In this document: positions 9,512 to 19,221 of the stretch, piece after piece
Position numbering within the stretch: the first letter of the stretch is position 1
Layout: the number at the start of each line of letters is the position of its first letter
DNA from: Sphingobacterium litopenaei
GTDB lineage: Bacteria > Bacteroidota > Bacteroidia > Sphingobacteriales > Sphingobacteriaceae
NCBI RefSeq assembly: GCF_014692495.1
Contig: NZ_JACOIJ010000013.1
Span: 26,519-90,518, forward strand
DNA: 64,000 nt
Direction: 5' to 3'
Notes under the pieces: model-generated
What the model was told of the DNA's origin: nothing
What the model saw: the letters and a program-made list of their open reading frames with translations, nothing else
Database searches by the model: none
Position numbers and translations under genes: made by a program

Positions 9512-12500
9512 ATGTTAAATAAAATAAAATGGGGAAATGGAGATAGACCATTTCAGACCAAACTTGTTTGGCTTGCACTTATTTCTAGCCCATTTGTGGG
9601 AAATGCATTTGCCTATGAAAAGACACCTACAGATGCATGGGTATTACAGCAGACCATAAAAATAGGTGGTAAAGTTTTAGATTCTAAAACCAATCAGCCC
9701 CTATCTAATGTTTCTATTCAGGTGAACGGAAAAGCCGTGACATCATCTAAAGTAGATGGTACATTCACTTTAGATGTTCCTACAGGAGCAGAGGTAAGAT
9801 TTAATCTTATTGGATATGAATCTTATACTCAAAAGTATAGTACAGCGAACAGTAACATTACTATCCGATTAACCGAATCTTCTCAAGATATCGACGAGGT
9901 TGTTGTTACGGCGTTAGGAATCAAAAGAGAACAAAAGGCTCTTGGTTATTCCGTTAGTACGGTTTCAGGAGAACAATTAACTGATGCGATATCTAACAAC
10001 TGGTCAGATGCCTTAGTCGGAAAAGTAGCAGGTTTGAATGTTACGAAATCCAATGGAGGTCCTTTAGGATCAAATGAAATCGTATTGCGAGGCGAAACTT
10101 CGTTTTCAGGTGACAACAGTGCACTTATCGTGATTGATGGTGTTGTCATGGAAGCTGGTAAAAGAATGACTACTACTGGTCAATCCAATTATTTAGCAGA
10201 CGATTCTCCTGTTGACTTTGGTTCGTCATTAGCAGACATCAATCCAGATGATATAGAATCCATAACAGTATTAAAAGGTCCTGCGGCATCCGCATTATAT
10301 GGTTATCGTGGTGCAAATGGAGCTTTGATTATTACGACAAAACAAGGCAAAAAAGGTGGTGGATTTGGTGTTTCTGTAAACTCCAATACTACTTTTGGAA
10401 CTATTAACCGTTGGCCAGATTATCAATATGAATACGGACAAGGTGATATTGGTCAAGACCTCTACTACTCGTATGGACAAACAGATGATGGATCATCTAC
10501 ATTTAGTACTTCTTCGGCATGGGGTCCGAAATTTGATGGACAAATGTTCTACCAATATGATCCAGAATATTATAGAATAGCTCCACCAAATCGTACATTG
10601 TGGCAAGCTTATCCAAACAATAGAAAAGATTTATTTACGACAGATGTTACTGCGACAAATAGTATCAGCATCTCGGGTTCGACAGATAAAACATCTGCTC
10701 GTTTCGCTTATACTAACGTTTATAATTCTTGGATTATTCCAAACATGGGATATAACCGGAACTCCATAGCGGGTAACTTAACAAACCAACTTACAGAGAA
10801 GTTATCATTCTCTACCAAAATTAATTACAACCACCGTGGATCTGACAACTTACCTAACTCGGGTTATAACAACCAAAGTTATATGTATTTTGTTCGTGGT
10901 ATTACTCCAAACATGGATTCCAAATGGTTTGAAGATAACTGGAGACCAAATAGATATGGTATTGAACAAACAACGCCATTCTCTAACTTATTGGATAATC
11001 CAAAAACCATGTCTTATGACATGATTAACTCCCAAAACAAACATCAAGTTATTGGTAATATTCAAGCGGACTACAAATTCACTTCCGAACTGAGTTTGAT
11101 GCTTCGTGGTGGTCTAGACTTTTCTTACGATCAACGTACGCAGTCAAGACCTTTTGACACGTACAAATATGCTTTTGGTTACTACCGTGAACAAGGTGTC
11201 TACAACCAAGAAGTGAATGCGGATTTCCTTTTCACTTACAACAATCAGAGAAATGAGGATTTCAAATTTGGCGGAAACTTCGGTGGAGCGATGTTAGTAA
11301 ACGTGTATGATAGAGAAGATGGCTGGACAAGATCATTAAGTGTTCCTAACGAATATAATTTCTCTAATTCCGCTACAACGGTTACATACTCTCCATATTT
11401 GTCTAAATATGCTGTTAACAGTTTGTACGGAATGGGTAATGCCAGTTATAAAGATGTAGTCTTCTTAGATGCTACATTACGTACGGACTGGGCTAGTACT
11501 TTAGCTTCTCCTAAAAAAGGAAATGTTAAGCCTTTCTTCTACCCTTCAGTAAATGCCAGTGTGGTATTGTCGGATGTATTTGAACTTCCTCAAAATATCA
11601 GTTTCTGGAAATTTAGAGCGAGTGCAGCCGCAGTCGGAGGTGGTGGTAAACGCCCATACTTAAATAGTTACACCTACCCTCGCGAAACCAACTTCCCAGG
11701 TGGTGCATCCAACCCTACATCTATTCCAGATGAAGAATTAACATTCGAAAATAAAATTTCGTACGAATTAGGGACTGAATTTAGAATGTTTAAAAACCGT
11801 GCTAAAATAGATGTAACATTTTATAAAGGATTCAATGTAAATCAAATCATCGAAACGCCTATCGATCCATCATCGGGCTATAGAAACCAAATCATCAATG
11901 GTGGTAAGGTAAGTAATAAAGGTCTTGAAATTGAATTGAACGGCGATATCATTAAAAATTCTCAAGGATTTGGTTGGTCATTATTCGGTAATTACACAGC
12001 TTTTGATACTAAAATCGAAGAATTGCCAGTGATGGACGAAGATAAACCATTAGTATTATCTACTATTTACGGAAGCCGTGGTACTGTAGAAGCAAGACTA
12101 GGCGGACGTTTTGGTGATATGTACGGATTGGGTTACTTACGTAGTCCTGAGGGTCAAATAGTATACAGTTCAGGATTGCCTGTGTATACTGACGATGTTA
12201 TTTACATCGGAAATCCGAATGCAAGACAAAAATTTGGTATCGGTACTACATTAAGCTACAAAAACCTAAGATTCAACGTTTTATTTGATGGTCAGTTCGG
12301 TGGTGTTGGTTACTCTTTGACACATGCGGTACTGATGGAAGAAGGTAAATTAAGAAAAACTATTCCAGGAAGATATAACGGAATTATTGGTAATGGTGTA
12401 ATCGAAAATGCTGACGGTACGTATTCTCCAAATAATGTTGTGGTTGCTGCAGGAGATTATTACCGTACCCATTTCAACAGAGATAACATTGAATCAAATA

Positions 12501-12754
12501 CATTTTCTACCGACTTCGTTAAGTTAAGAGAAGCACGTTTGGATTATTCTTTACCAAAAGACGTATTGAGCAAGTTAAAAGCTAGCAAAGTGACTGTAGG
12601 TATTTATGGACGTGATCTTCTTGTATTTAGTAACTGGCCTGCGTTTGATCCTGAATTTGGATCATTAAATGCAAGTGGTGTGGAAAAAGGTGGTGAGATA
12701 GCTCAATTCCCTTCAACACGCAATTTTGGTATTAACTTATCCGTGTCTTTCTAA
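9512..12754 (+). CDS. SusC/RagA-family TonB-linked outer-membrane transporter (glycerophosphate-type locus)
   Basis: 1080 residues. Signal peptide to about residue 34 (...FVGNAFA), carboxypeptidase-like regulatory domain (about 50-125, GGKVLDSKTNQPLSNVSIQVNG), then the SusC hallmark DEVVVTALG and the plug (VIDGVVM, DIESITVLKGPAASALYG, GANGALIITTKQGKKG), followed by a 22-strand-type barrel ending in NLSVSF. Forms an outer-membrane importer with the SusD lipoprotein that follows 10 bases later. Substrates of SusCD pairs are set by neighbours: here all nearby enzymes act on glycerol phosphates or phosphoesters and there is no glycoside hydrolase, so a glycerophosphate-containing ligand is the best inference. 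Confidence 0.93.
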   Translation: MLNKIKWGNGDRPFQTKLVWLALISSPFVGNAFAYEKTPTDAWVLQQTIKIGGKVLDSKTNQPLSNVSIQVNGKAVTSSKVDGTFTLDVPTGAEVRFNLIGYESYTQKYSTANSNITIRLTESSQDIDEVVVTALGIKREQKALGYSVSTVSGEQLTDAISNNWSDALVGKVAGLNVTKSNGGPLGSNEIVLRGETSFSGDNSALIVIDGVVMEAGKRMTTTGQSNYLADDSPVDFGSSLADINPDDIESITVLKGPAASALYGYRGANGALIITTKQGKKGGGFGVSVNSNTTFGTINRWPDYQYEYGQGDIGQDLYYSYGQTDDGSSTFSTSSAWGPKFDGQMFYQYDPEYYRIAPPNRTLWQAYPNNRKDLFTTDVTATNSISISGSTDKTSARFAYTNVYNSWIIPNMGYNRNSIAGNLTNQLTEKLSFSTKINYNHRGSDNLPNSGYNNQSYMYFVRGITPNMDSKWFEDNWRPNRYGIEQTTPFSNLLDNPKTMSYDMINSQNKHQVIGNIQADYKFTSELSLMLRGGLDFSYDQRTQSRPFDTYKYAFGYYREQGVYNQEVNADFLFTYNNQRNEDFKFGGNFGGAMLVNVYDREDGWTRSLSVPNEYNFSNSATTVTYSPYLSKYAVNSLYGMGNASYKDVVFLDATLRTDWASTLASPKKGNVKPFFYPSVNASVVLSDVFELPQNISFWKFRASAAAVGGGGKRPYLNSYTYPRETNFPGGASNPTSIPDEELTFENKISYELGTEFRMFKNRAKIDVTFYKGFNVNQIIETPIDPSSGYRNQIINGGKVSNKGLEIELNGDIIKNSQGFGWSLFGNYTAFDTKIEELPVMDEDKPLVLSTIYGSRGTVEARLGGRFGDMYGLGYLRSPEGQIVYSSGLPVYTDDVIYIGNPNARQKFGIGTTLSYKNLRFNVLFDGQFGGVGYSLTHAVLMEEGKLRKTIPGRYNGIIGNGVIENADGTYSPNNVVVAAGDYYRTHFNRDNIESNTFSTDFVKLREARLDYSLPKDVLSKLKASKVTVGIYGRDLLVFSNWPAFDPEFGSLNASGVEKGGEIAQFPSTRNFGINLSVSF

Positions 12755-12764
12755 TCGAATTGTT

Positions 12765-14225
12765 ATGAAATTTAAATTTAACTTAATTATAGCCGCTGCA
12801 ACTTTATGCATTACCTCATTGAGTTGTACAAAAGATTTTGTGGATGTGAATACCAACCCAAATGAAGCGGCGAAAGTATCGCCTCAAGCTTTATTGGGTC
12901 CCACAATATATAAAACCATATTAGCTAATATTGACCGTAATATGCGTATTAATAACGAGCTAATGCAGGTTACAGTTACAACTAACAACAATCTAGAGTT
13001 TCACCGTTATGAGGTTCGTGCAACAGAAACTGAGGCGATGTGGAGAAACTGGTATGTAGAACTTACTAACATTCGTGATATTTACCATAGTGCGGGAATA
13101 GCTCAACAAGCAGGTTTCCAAGCTTACCAAGGTATCTCTAGAATCTTAGATGTATGGGTTAGTTCATTACTTACGGATATGTATGGTGACATTCCTTATT
13201 TCCAAAGTAATCTAGGATACAAGGAATTAAATACGACACCCGTATATGATAAGCAAATAGATATTTATCGTGATCTATTCTTAAAATTAGAACAAGCCAA
13301 TCAATTGTTGACGGATAATACGATTCCTGATGCACAAAAAAACATGGATCCTCTATTTGCTGGAAATACAGAAAAATGGCGCAAGTTTGGTAATTCACTT
13401 TACCTAAGATTATTGCTACGTGTTTCTCATAAACCAGAATTGGATGCTGCGGTGAAAATTCGTGAAATTGTAGAAACTAAATCATCACAATATCCTATTA
13501 TGGCTAGTCATGATGATTCAGCTATTCTTTATTTCTCTTCGCAAGAGCCATATATCAATCCTTACTTGAATGCCCGCGACATTGATTTCAATGGTAATAA
13601 AGGCTATTCACATTTCTTTATTGAAAATTTAATTGCGCTTGGTGACCCTCGTCTTGCTTTGTGGGCTACTCAACCAACATTAGGTACTTATTTAGGTATG
13701 CAATCTGGTTATCCACGCGGATTAGTACCTGAGCGTCAGTCTACATTTCACCTGTCTTTAAAGACAAGTCCTAAATTAGGTAATATCCTAAATTATGCGG
13801 AATTGCAATTTATATTAGCAGAATGTGCACTTAGAGGATTTACGTTTGGAGATTCGTGGCAACATTATCAAGATGGTGTAAACTCGGCTATGCAAATATG
13901 GGATGCAAATGTACCTGTAAATTACTTTAGCAATGAACGTGTAGGCTTCTTCCCTACCGACACAGACGAAACCAAATTGAAGAAAATCCATTTACAAAAG
14001 TATTTTGCTTTATTCTTTACAGACTTCCAACAGTGGTATGAATACCGCAGAACTAAAGCTTTGGATTTAATTCCAGGACCAGGTTTAGAAGGACGCAAAA
14101 TGCCAGTAAGAATGACTTATCCGTTAATCACTCAGGCATTAAATAAAGTTAATTATGATGAAGCATCTGCTCGTATGGGAGGAAATACTCCAAACGGATT
14201 AATGTGGTGGCAACCTGCTAATTAA
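12765..14225 (+). CDS. SusD/RagB-family surface lipoprotein
   Basis: 486 residues from ATG 12765, chosen because it begins the SPII signal MKFKFNLIIAAATLCITSLSC; the reading frame extends upstream into the end of SusC. Mature start CTKDFVDVNTNPNEA has the SusD opening, and the acidic residue after CTK resembles the lipoprotein export signal that sends Bacteroidota lipoproteins to the outer face. The body is helical with SusD-like segments (RISRILDVWVSSLLTDMYGDIPY, ILNYAELQFILAECALRG). Acts as the substrate-binding lid over the SusC barrel encoded just upstream. Confidence 0.92.
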   Translation: MKFKFNLIIAAATLCITSLSCTKDFVDVNTNPNEAAKVSPQALLGPTIYKTILANIDRNMRINNELMQVTVTTNNNLEFHRYEVRATETEAMWRNWYVELTNIRDIYHSAGIAQQAGFQAYQGISRILDVWVSSLLTDMYGDIPYFQSNLGYKELNTTPVYDKQIDIYRDLFLKLEQANQLLTDNTIPDAQKNMDPLFAGNTEKWRKFGNSLYLRLLLRVSHKPELDAAVKIREIVETKSSQYPIMASHDDSAILYFSSQEPYINPYLNARDIDFNGNKGYSHFFIENLIALGDPRLALWATQPTLGTYLGMQSGYPRGLVPERQSTFHLSLKTSPKLGNILNYAELQFILAECALRGFTFGDSWQHYQDGVNSAMQIWDANVPVNYFSNERVGFFPTDTDETKLKKIHLQKYFALFFTDFQQWYEYRRTKALDLIPGPGLEGRKMPVRMTYPLITQALNKVNYDEASARMGGNTPNGLMWWQPAN

Positions 14226-14227
14226 AT

Positions 14228-15478
14228 ATGAAGACTATGAAAACGAGAGGAATAAAACAATTAATATATATTGGGATTACAGCAACTTTGCTTTCAAGTT
14301 GTTTCAAGGAAGATATAAATGAAGCTATCGGTACGAATAATCCGGAGATTTCTATTTATGCTTTACGCAATCTTCACAAACAAGACGATGTTAAACTTAC
14401 CGATACTGAACTAACAAGTGCTAATCATATCAAAGCATTAGTAGTATCCACTCATGAAGGCAATAATTTCCCTAAGAATTACATTGCTGTACAGAATGAA
14501 TGGAGAGGACAGCTTCGTGGTATATTGTTAGAAGTAGCTGATCCGCAACGCTATAAGCTGGGCGATTCAGTAGACATCTGGGTAGATGGTCTTACATTAG
14601 GACGTCGTGAAGGCGTACTAGCTTTATTAGGCGCTGATCACAACAATACGTATATCATCAACAGAAATAACCCTGTTGTTGCAAAAGCAGTAGCTATTTC
14701 TTCGCTTAACAAACAATATGACAATTATGAATCTACATACGTAGAAATTACGTCGGATTTAGAAGTTGAACCTAACCCAGGAGAAAAAATTAAAGGTTCA
14801 CGACCTTTAGCAGATGGAAGTGGCAATAAAGTGTATGTAACTGTTAGCAATGAAGCAAATTTCGCTGAGGAAGTGGTCGCTCCTAGTGCAACGTTTAGAG
14901 GAATAGTGTCGAAACAGCAAGAGGAAGTTCATTTACGTTTGTTAACGTATGCGGACATGGCTTATCCAAGTGGTAAAATATATGCAGGATGGCCTGAGAC
15001 ATTTGAGAATCCTGATTCACCAAAAGATGGATACGCCAATAGAACTGTCGTCCTTTCCACAGGACCTTGGTGGTTCCAACAAACATTATTAGGTGTGACA
15101 CAAGGAAGAGATCGTATTGTTTCGGGTGCGAATGCTGTTCGTTTCCAACAAAACCATGCTTCTTTAGATGCGTTATTGCAAATGGATTTTGATGTGCCAA
15201 ATGGTGCTTCCAAAGTAACTTTCTTCTACGGATCGTATTGGAATGACCCTACTAGCTGGTTCAAATTAGAATACTCTACAGACAAAGGTGCTACATGGCA
15301 GCAAGCTGGTGAACCAATTAGAGATGCGCATACAACAACGGAAAGTATGGACAGCAAGCAAGCCATATTCTTAATGAATATTCAAGGCCCTGTTCGCTTC
15401 AGAATAAATCGTCCTCAAGCAAACAACGTTGGTGGAAGATTAGGTGTGGATGATTTTGCTATTTTCAGAAGTTACTAA
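14228..15478 (+). CDS. DUF5689-type surface lipoprotein
   Basis: 416 residues, starting 2 bases after the SusD stop. SPII signal ending LLSSC, then FKEDINEA, matching the C-x-K-(D/E)-(D/E) form of the Bacteroidota surface-export signal. Residues about 60-250 resemble DUF5689 (ANHIKALVVSTHEGNNFPKNYIAVQ...). The last third (about 270-416) is a beta-sandwich-like part with paired aromatics (STGPWWFQQ, YGSYWNDPTSWFKLEY, GRLGVDDFAIF) typical of carbohydrate- or ligand-binding accessory modules. Its position makes it an accessory binding lipoprotein of the SusCD complex. No catalytic residues are recognised. Confidence 0.7.
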   Translation: MKTMKTRGIKQLIYIGITATLLSSCFKEDINEAIGTNNPEISIYALRNLHKQDDVKLTDTELTSANHIKALVVSTHEGNNFPKNYIAVQNEWRGQLRGILLEVADPQRYKLGDSVDIWVDGLTLGRREGVLALLGADHNNTYIINRNNPVVAKAVAISSLNKQYDNYESTYVEITSDLEVEPNPGEKIKGSRPLADGSGNKVYVTVSNEANFAEEVVAPSATFRGIVSKQQEEVHLRLLTYADMAYPSGKIYAGWPETFENPDSPKDGYANRTVVLSTGPWWFQQTLLGVTQGRDRIVSGANAVRFQQNHASLDALLQMDFDVPNGASKVTFFYGSYWNDPTSWFKLEYSTDKGATWQQAGEPIRDAHTTTESMDSKQAIFLMNIQGPVRFRINRPQANNVGGRLGVDDFAIFRSY

Positions 15479-15497
15479 ACTATATAACCTGACTATC

Positions 15498-17462
15498 ATG
15501 AAAAAATTTAATATATTTTTAATGTTAATTTTCATCTTTACTACTGTATTTACAGCCTGTGAAGATAAGATTATCGATACCACGGAGGATAAAATTCAAA
15601 CCTCCATTAAAGTCACACATATCAATATTCCATATGTGTATAATGTAACCAATGAATCTGATATCACTATCGAAGGAAAAGGTTTTGAACAAACAGATAG
15701 TATCACATTTATTCCACGTGGAGGCCAAGGTGGTGGAACTATTAAATTGGGGATTAAAACAATAGAAGACGAGAAAGTGGCTCTAGAAAATAGCCCTTAT
15801 TTTAGAGACGGAGAATATGAAATCCGCATACAACGAGGAATATTAGATCAACTTTTAGGTAGAACATTTGTAAACCGCATCTTCAATGCTAGTATTCCGG
15901 ATCGTGAAGGAATGACAGTAAAAGGAACGGTACATTCCAATGGCCAAGGTGTGGCAAACGTCATCGTTTCAGATGGTATCGAATTTGCTGTCACCGATCA
16001 GAATGGTGTGTATTACTTACCTTCTGCTAAGAAACATGGTTTTGTGTTCATTACGGTACCTGCTAACTATGAAGTATCGGTAATCAATACTATTCCTCAG
16101 TTTTTCAAGAGACTTGCGGGGTTAGCTTCTGCTACTGAAATCAAAGATTTTGAATTATTTCCAGTAAATAATGAAAACCATGTGGTGGCTTTTATGACTG
16201 ATATGCACCTTGCAAACAGAAATAATGATTTGACACAATTTCAAAGTTTCATTGAAGATGTAAAGAATGTCTATGAGGAATACAAAGGTCAAAATAAAAA
16301 ATTCTATGGTATTACTTTAGGTGATCAGACATGGGATCAATACTGGTATTCAAATAACTTTAAATTAGAAAACTATGTCGATCAAATCAAGAGCTTAGAA
16401 TTCCCAATTTATAATGTTATTGGTAATCATGACTACAACCCTTATGTAAGTGCGAATGACTGGTTAGGTGCGGCTGAATACAGAAAAGTATTAGGACCTA
16501 CTTATTATTCTATCAATATTGGCCGTGTTCACTACATTATTTTGGATAACATGCAGTGGTTGAATGATGGCGGAAGTCAAGGCGTTGTTGGTGAAAGAAA
16601 CTACAGAGACTTTTTAGACCAAGAACAATTGACGTGGTTGGCTAAAGACTTATCTTATATTACGGACAAGAGCACACCGATTGTGATCGCTACTCACGTT
16701 CCATTATTTACAAATCCCGATCAAAACGGAAATTTCAACAATGCAATGGAAAATACTTCAGAGCTTTTAGCTGCGGTATCGGAGTTCACAAACGTAAAAG
16801 TAGCTACAGGTCACACCCATATTAATTACCGCAACTCTCCTGCAGGTTCTAACGTATATGAACAAAATATTGCTGCAGTAAGTGCAACTTGGTGGTGGAC
16901 TGGTGCTACATCAGCAGCAAACCATATCTCTAGAGATGGTAGTCCAGGTGGTTATGCGATTTGGGAGATGACAGGAAGAAACCAACAATGGTATTATAAG
17001 AGTATAGGATTTGATAAAGACTATCAATTCAGATCATACGATTTGAATAATATACACATTACTTCAGCTACTTATACACCAAGTGCTACGGATGAGTTTA
17101 AAGGAAAAGTTGCAGGCTATGCTGGTGAATTTGCTACAGCAAATAAAAATAACCAAGTGCTTATTAATGTATGGGGATACCAAGATAATTGGAAAGTTAC
17201 GGTGAAGGAAAATGGTAACACTTTACCTGTAACTCGTGTACGTAAAAAAGACCCTTTACATATTATATCCTATGAGATGCAGCGCTTGAATGCCAATGCA
17301 GAACCGACCTCGTCATTTGTGACGGTAAATTCTGCTCACTTATTCTTAGCTACTGCATCTAATGCCACTTCGACATTAGAAATAACCGTAGAAGATGAGT
17401 TTGGAAATAAATATACAGAAACAATGGTAAGGCCTAAAGCTTTCACTTACTCTATGCGCTAA
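15498..17462 (+). CDS. Calcineurin-like metallophosphoesterase lipoprotein
   Basis: 654 residues from ATG 15498, which begins an SPII signal (MKKFNIFLMLIFIFTTVFTAC); the longer frame upstream lies inside the previous gene. An N-terminal TIG-like and a Metallophos_N-type beta domain (to about 215) precede the phosphoesterase core, which has all dimetal motifs in order: TDMH, GDQTWD, GNHDYN, THVPLF and GHTH. A C-terminal beta domain (about 510-654) matches the calcineurin-like C-terminal module. Would hydrolyse phosphomono- or diesters outside the cytoplasm. In this locus it may trim phosphorylated head groups before or after the glycerophosphodiesterase acts. The substrate is inferred from context only. 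Confidence 0.88.
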   Translation: MKKFNIFLMLIFIFTTVFTACEDKIIDTTEDKIQTSIKVTHINIPYVYNVTNESDITIEGKGFEQTDSITFIPRGGQGGGTIKLGIKTIEDEKVALENSPYFRDGEYEIRIQRGILDQLLGRTFVNRIFNASIPDREGMTVKGTVHSNGQGVANVIVSDGIEFAVTDQNGVYYLPSAKKHGFVFITVPANYEVSVINTIPQFFKRLAGLASATEIKDFELFPVNNENHVVAFMTDMHLANRNNDLTQFQSFIEDVKNVYEEYKGQNKKFYGITLGDQTWDQYWYSNNFKLENYVDQIKSLEFPIYNVIGNHDYNPYVSANDWLGAAEYRKVLGPTYYSINIGRVHYIILDNMQWLNDGGSQGVVGERNYRDFLDQEQLTWLAKDLSYITDKSTPIVIATHVPLFTNPDQNGNFNNAMENTSELLAAVSEFTNVKVATGHTHINYRNSPAGSNVYEQNIAAVSATWWWTGATSAANHISRDGSPGGYAIWEMTGRNQQWYYKSIGFDKDYQFRSYDLNNIHITSATYTPSATDEFKGKVAGYAGEFATANKNNQVLINVWGYQDNWKVTVKENGNTLPVTRVRKKDPLHIISYEMQRLNANAEPTSSFVTVNSAHLFLATASNATSTLEITVEDEFGNKYTETMVRPKAFTYSMR

Positions 17463-17520
17463 GCATATAGAGTATTTGCCTACCAATTATACTAACCATT
17501 GATTGTAAAAAAATATTAAG

Positions 17521-19077
17521 ATGAAAAAAGAAGGAATTAAAAGTTACGTTTTGTTATTAGCTTTATTCTTCGGCCTTTTTACTTCATGTAGCAAAGACGA
17601 GGTTATAGGTTTCTTTTTGGACAAAACGACGAGTGAACTCGCATTCCCTTGGGAAGGTGGCGAAAAAGGATTTGCCTTTACGACGAACGGAGAATCTTGG
17701 ACTGTTTCTGCTCCAGATGCGGATTGGATAAGTTTTGATGTAACCTCAGGAACTGGTACAGGAAAAAGACAACCTGTCTTAGTAACTGTAACGCCAAATA
17801 AAGGAGAACAACGAACTGCTAACATCCAGATTAAAGTCGGCGAAGAGATAAGTGAGATAGCTGTTGCTCAAGAAGACGGAAGATTGACTTTGGGAGAAGC
17901 TTCTCTTAATGCAGAATTATTCAATATCGGTGAAACTCTTGAAGATGTTTACATCACTATTCCTTACCAAAAAGGAATAGTAGGTGATGAGATTCATTTT
18001 TCAGTGAATGTAACTGGTGCTGGTGCTGCTGGAATAGACAAAGTAGAAAATCTTCTCGTAAAATTAGAAGCTACAGCAGGTGAAATTCGTATTCCTTTGA
18101 ATGGTAATCCTACAGCAAAAGGAGATGTAACATTCACTGTAAGCATTACTGAAACAGATCGCGGACTTGTGATGCCAGCTCCTATTTCTAGAGAAGTATT
18201 TGATCCAAATGAACCACATCCAGATTCTTTACCATTTGTGATTTCGGGTTTCATGCCAGATCCTAATGGAGCAGATGGTAACTATGAATACATCCAATTC
18301 CTAGCCTTACGTGATATTACATTTGATAATAATGCGAATGCGTATTCTGTTATTATATGTAACAATGCGGGAACTACTGCAGCGCCATCTGCTGGTCAAC
18401 TTGACCGTAGACAGGATTATCCACCACAAGGATGGGCTTCAGGAACTTACACATTGAATAATGCATCGGTCGCACGTACATACAAAATAAATATTACTTC
18501 TGGATCTGTTCAAAAAGGGCAATATTTCTATGTAGGAGGAACTGGAGCAAAAATCAATGGTCCTAATTCTACTAGCATGGATAATGCAAAATGGATCACA
18601 CAATATGATTATGTTAATAATCCTGGCGCTGATGGAATCGGAGATAAAAGCTCAGGTTTATTCGCTAACTCTGGTCTCACCTCAGGTTTAGCTGTATTCA
18701 AGGGCACAGCTGTAGATCATGAAACAGAACCAATAGATGTTATCTTTATTGGTCCGGGCACTGGAGCATTATATGGTCTTCGTAGCTATGCACCTTCTAC
18801 AGGTCAAGAAAGAGGTTATCGAGTGACGAATACAGATCATTATACTGTAACCGGAACAAGTGATCGCTTCTATCGCCAAGGCAACAATACATTTGCTGTA
18901 CCTTACCCTACGGGAGCTCCAGTTCAACAACAATTCTACGAATTGCGCGGAACTTATAATGTAACATCTGCAACTTGGACCACAGCTAGATCATTCAATT
19001 TGATATCTTTAACGGATAATTCAACATTGAATCAAATTGAAACCAACAATTCAACAAAAATGATTCCTGCTCCATAA
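17521..19077 (+). CDS. BACON-domain surface lipoprotein
   Basis: 518 residues. SPII signal ending LFTSC, then SKDEVIG, a good match to the C-x-K-(D/E)-(D/E) surface signal. Residues about 35-120 form a BACON domain (LAFPWEGGEKGFAFTTNGESWTVSAPDADWISF...), common in Bacteroidota surface binding proteins. The remaining 400 residues are predicted beta-rich (ISGFMPDPNGADGNYEYIQFLALRDI..., resembling lamin-tail-like modules) and not firmly assigned. Lies 58 bases after the metallophosphoesterase gene and before a strong hairpin. Likely a ligand-binding accessory of the SusCD system. Confidence 0.75.
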   Translation: MKKEGIKSYVLLLALFFGLFTSCSKDEVIGFFLDKTTSELAFPWEGGEKGFAFTTNGESWTVSAPDADWISFDVTSGTGTGKRQPVLVTVTPNKGEQRTANIQIKVGEEISEIAVAQEDGRLTLGEASLNAELFNIGETLEDVYITIPYQKGIVGDEIHFSVNVTGAGAAGIDKVENLLVKLEATAGEIRIPLNGNPTAKGDVTFTVSITETDRGLVMPAPISREVFDPNEPHPDSLPFVISGFMPDPNGADGNYEYIQFLALRDITFDNNANAYSVIICNNAGTTAAPSAGQLDRRQDYPPQGWASGTYTLNNASVARTYKINITSGSVQKGQYFYVGGTGAKINGPNSTSMDNAKWITQYDYVNNPGADGIGDKSSGLFANSGLTSGLAVFKGTAVDHETEPIDVIFIGPGTGALYGLRSYAPSTGQERGYRVTNTDHYTVTGTSDRFYRQGNNTFAVPYPTGAPVQQQFYELRGTYNVTSATWTTARSFNLISLTDNSTLNQIETNNSTKMIPAP

Positions 19078-19099
19078 GAGCAATAACTTTATAGTATTC

Positions 19100-19146
19100 A
19101 ACTTCGGTAGGACATTTTCTATTCATAGAAATGTCCTATCGAAGTT
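19100..19146 (+). terminator. Long hairpin between the BACON and GDPD genes
   Basis: 16-bp stem with one G-U pair (AACTTCGGTAGGACAT / ATGTCCTATCGAAGTT); the loop can pair further. It is followed by only a weak T-rich run, so it could be an intra-operon attenuator or an mRNA-stabilising stem rather than a full terminator. Confidence 0.6.
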
Positions 19147-19221
19147 ACATTGTTTAATACAATATCATTTTTGTGAACTGTGTTTATTAGTTATTTTTAC
19201 GACCACATACTACTATAAACC

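Noticed and set aside
14895..15213. Two antisense frames of 83-101 codons in the DUF5689 gene
   Set aside because: Both lie wholly inside a well-supported gene, overlap each other, and show no domain or promoter.
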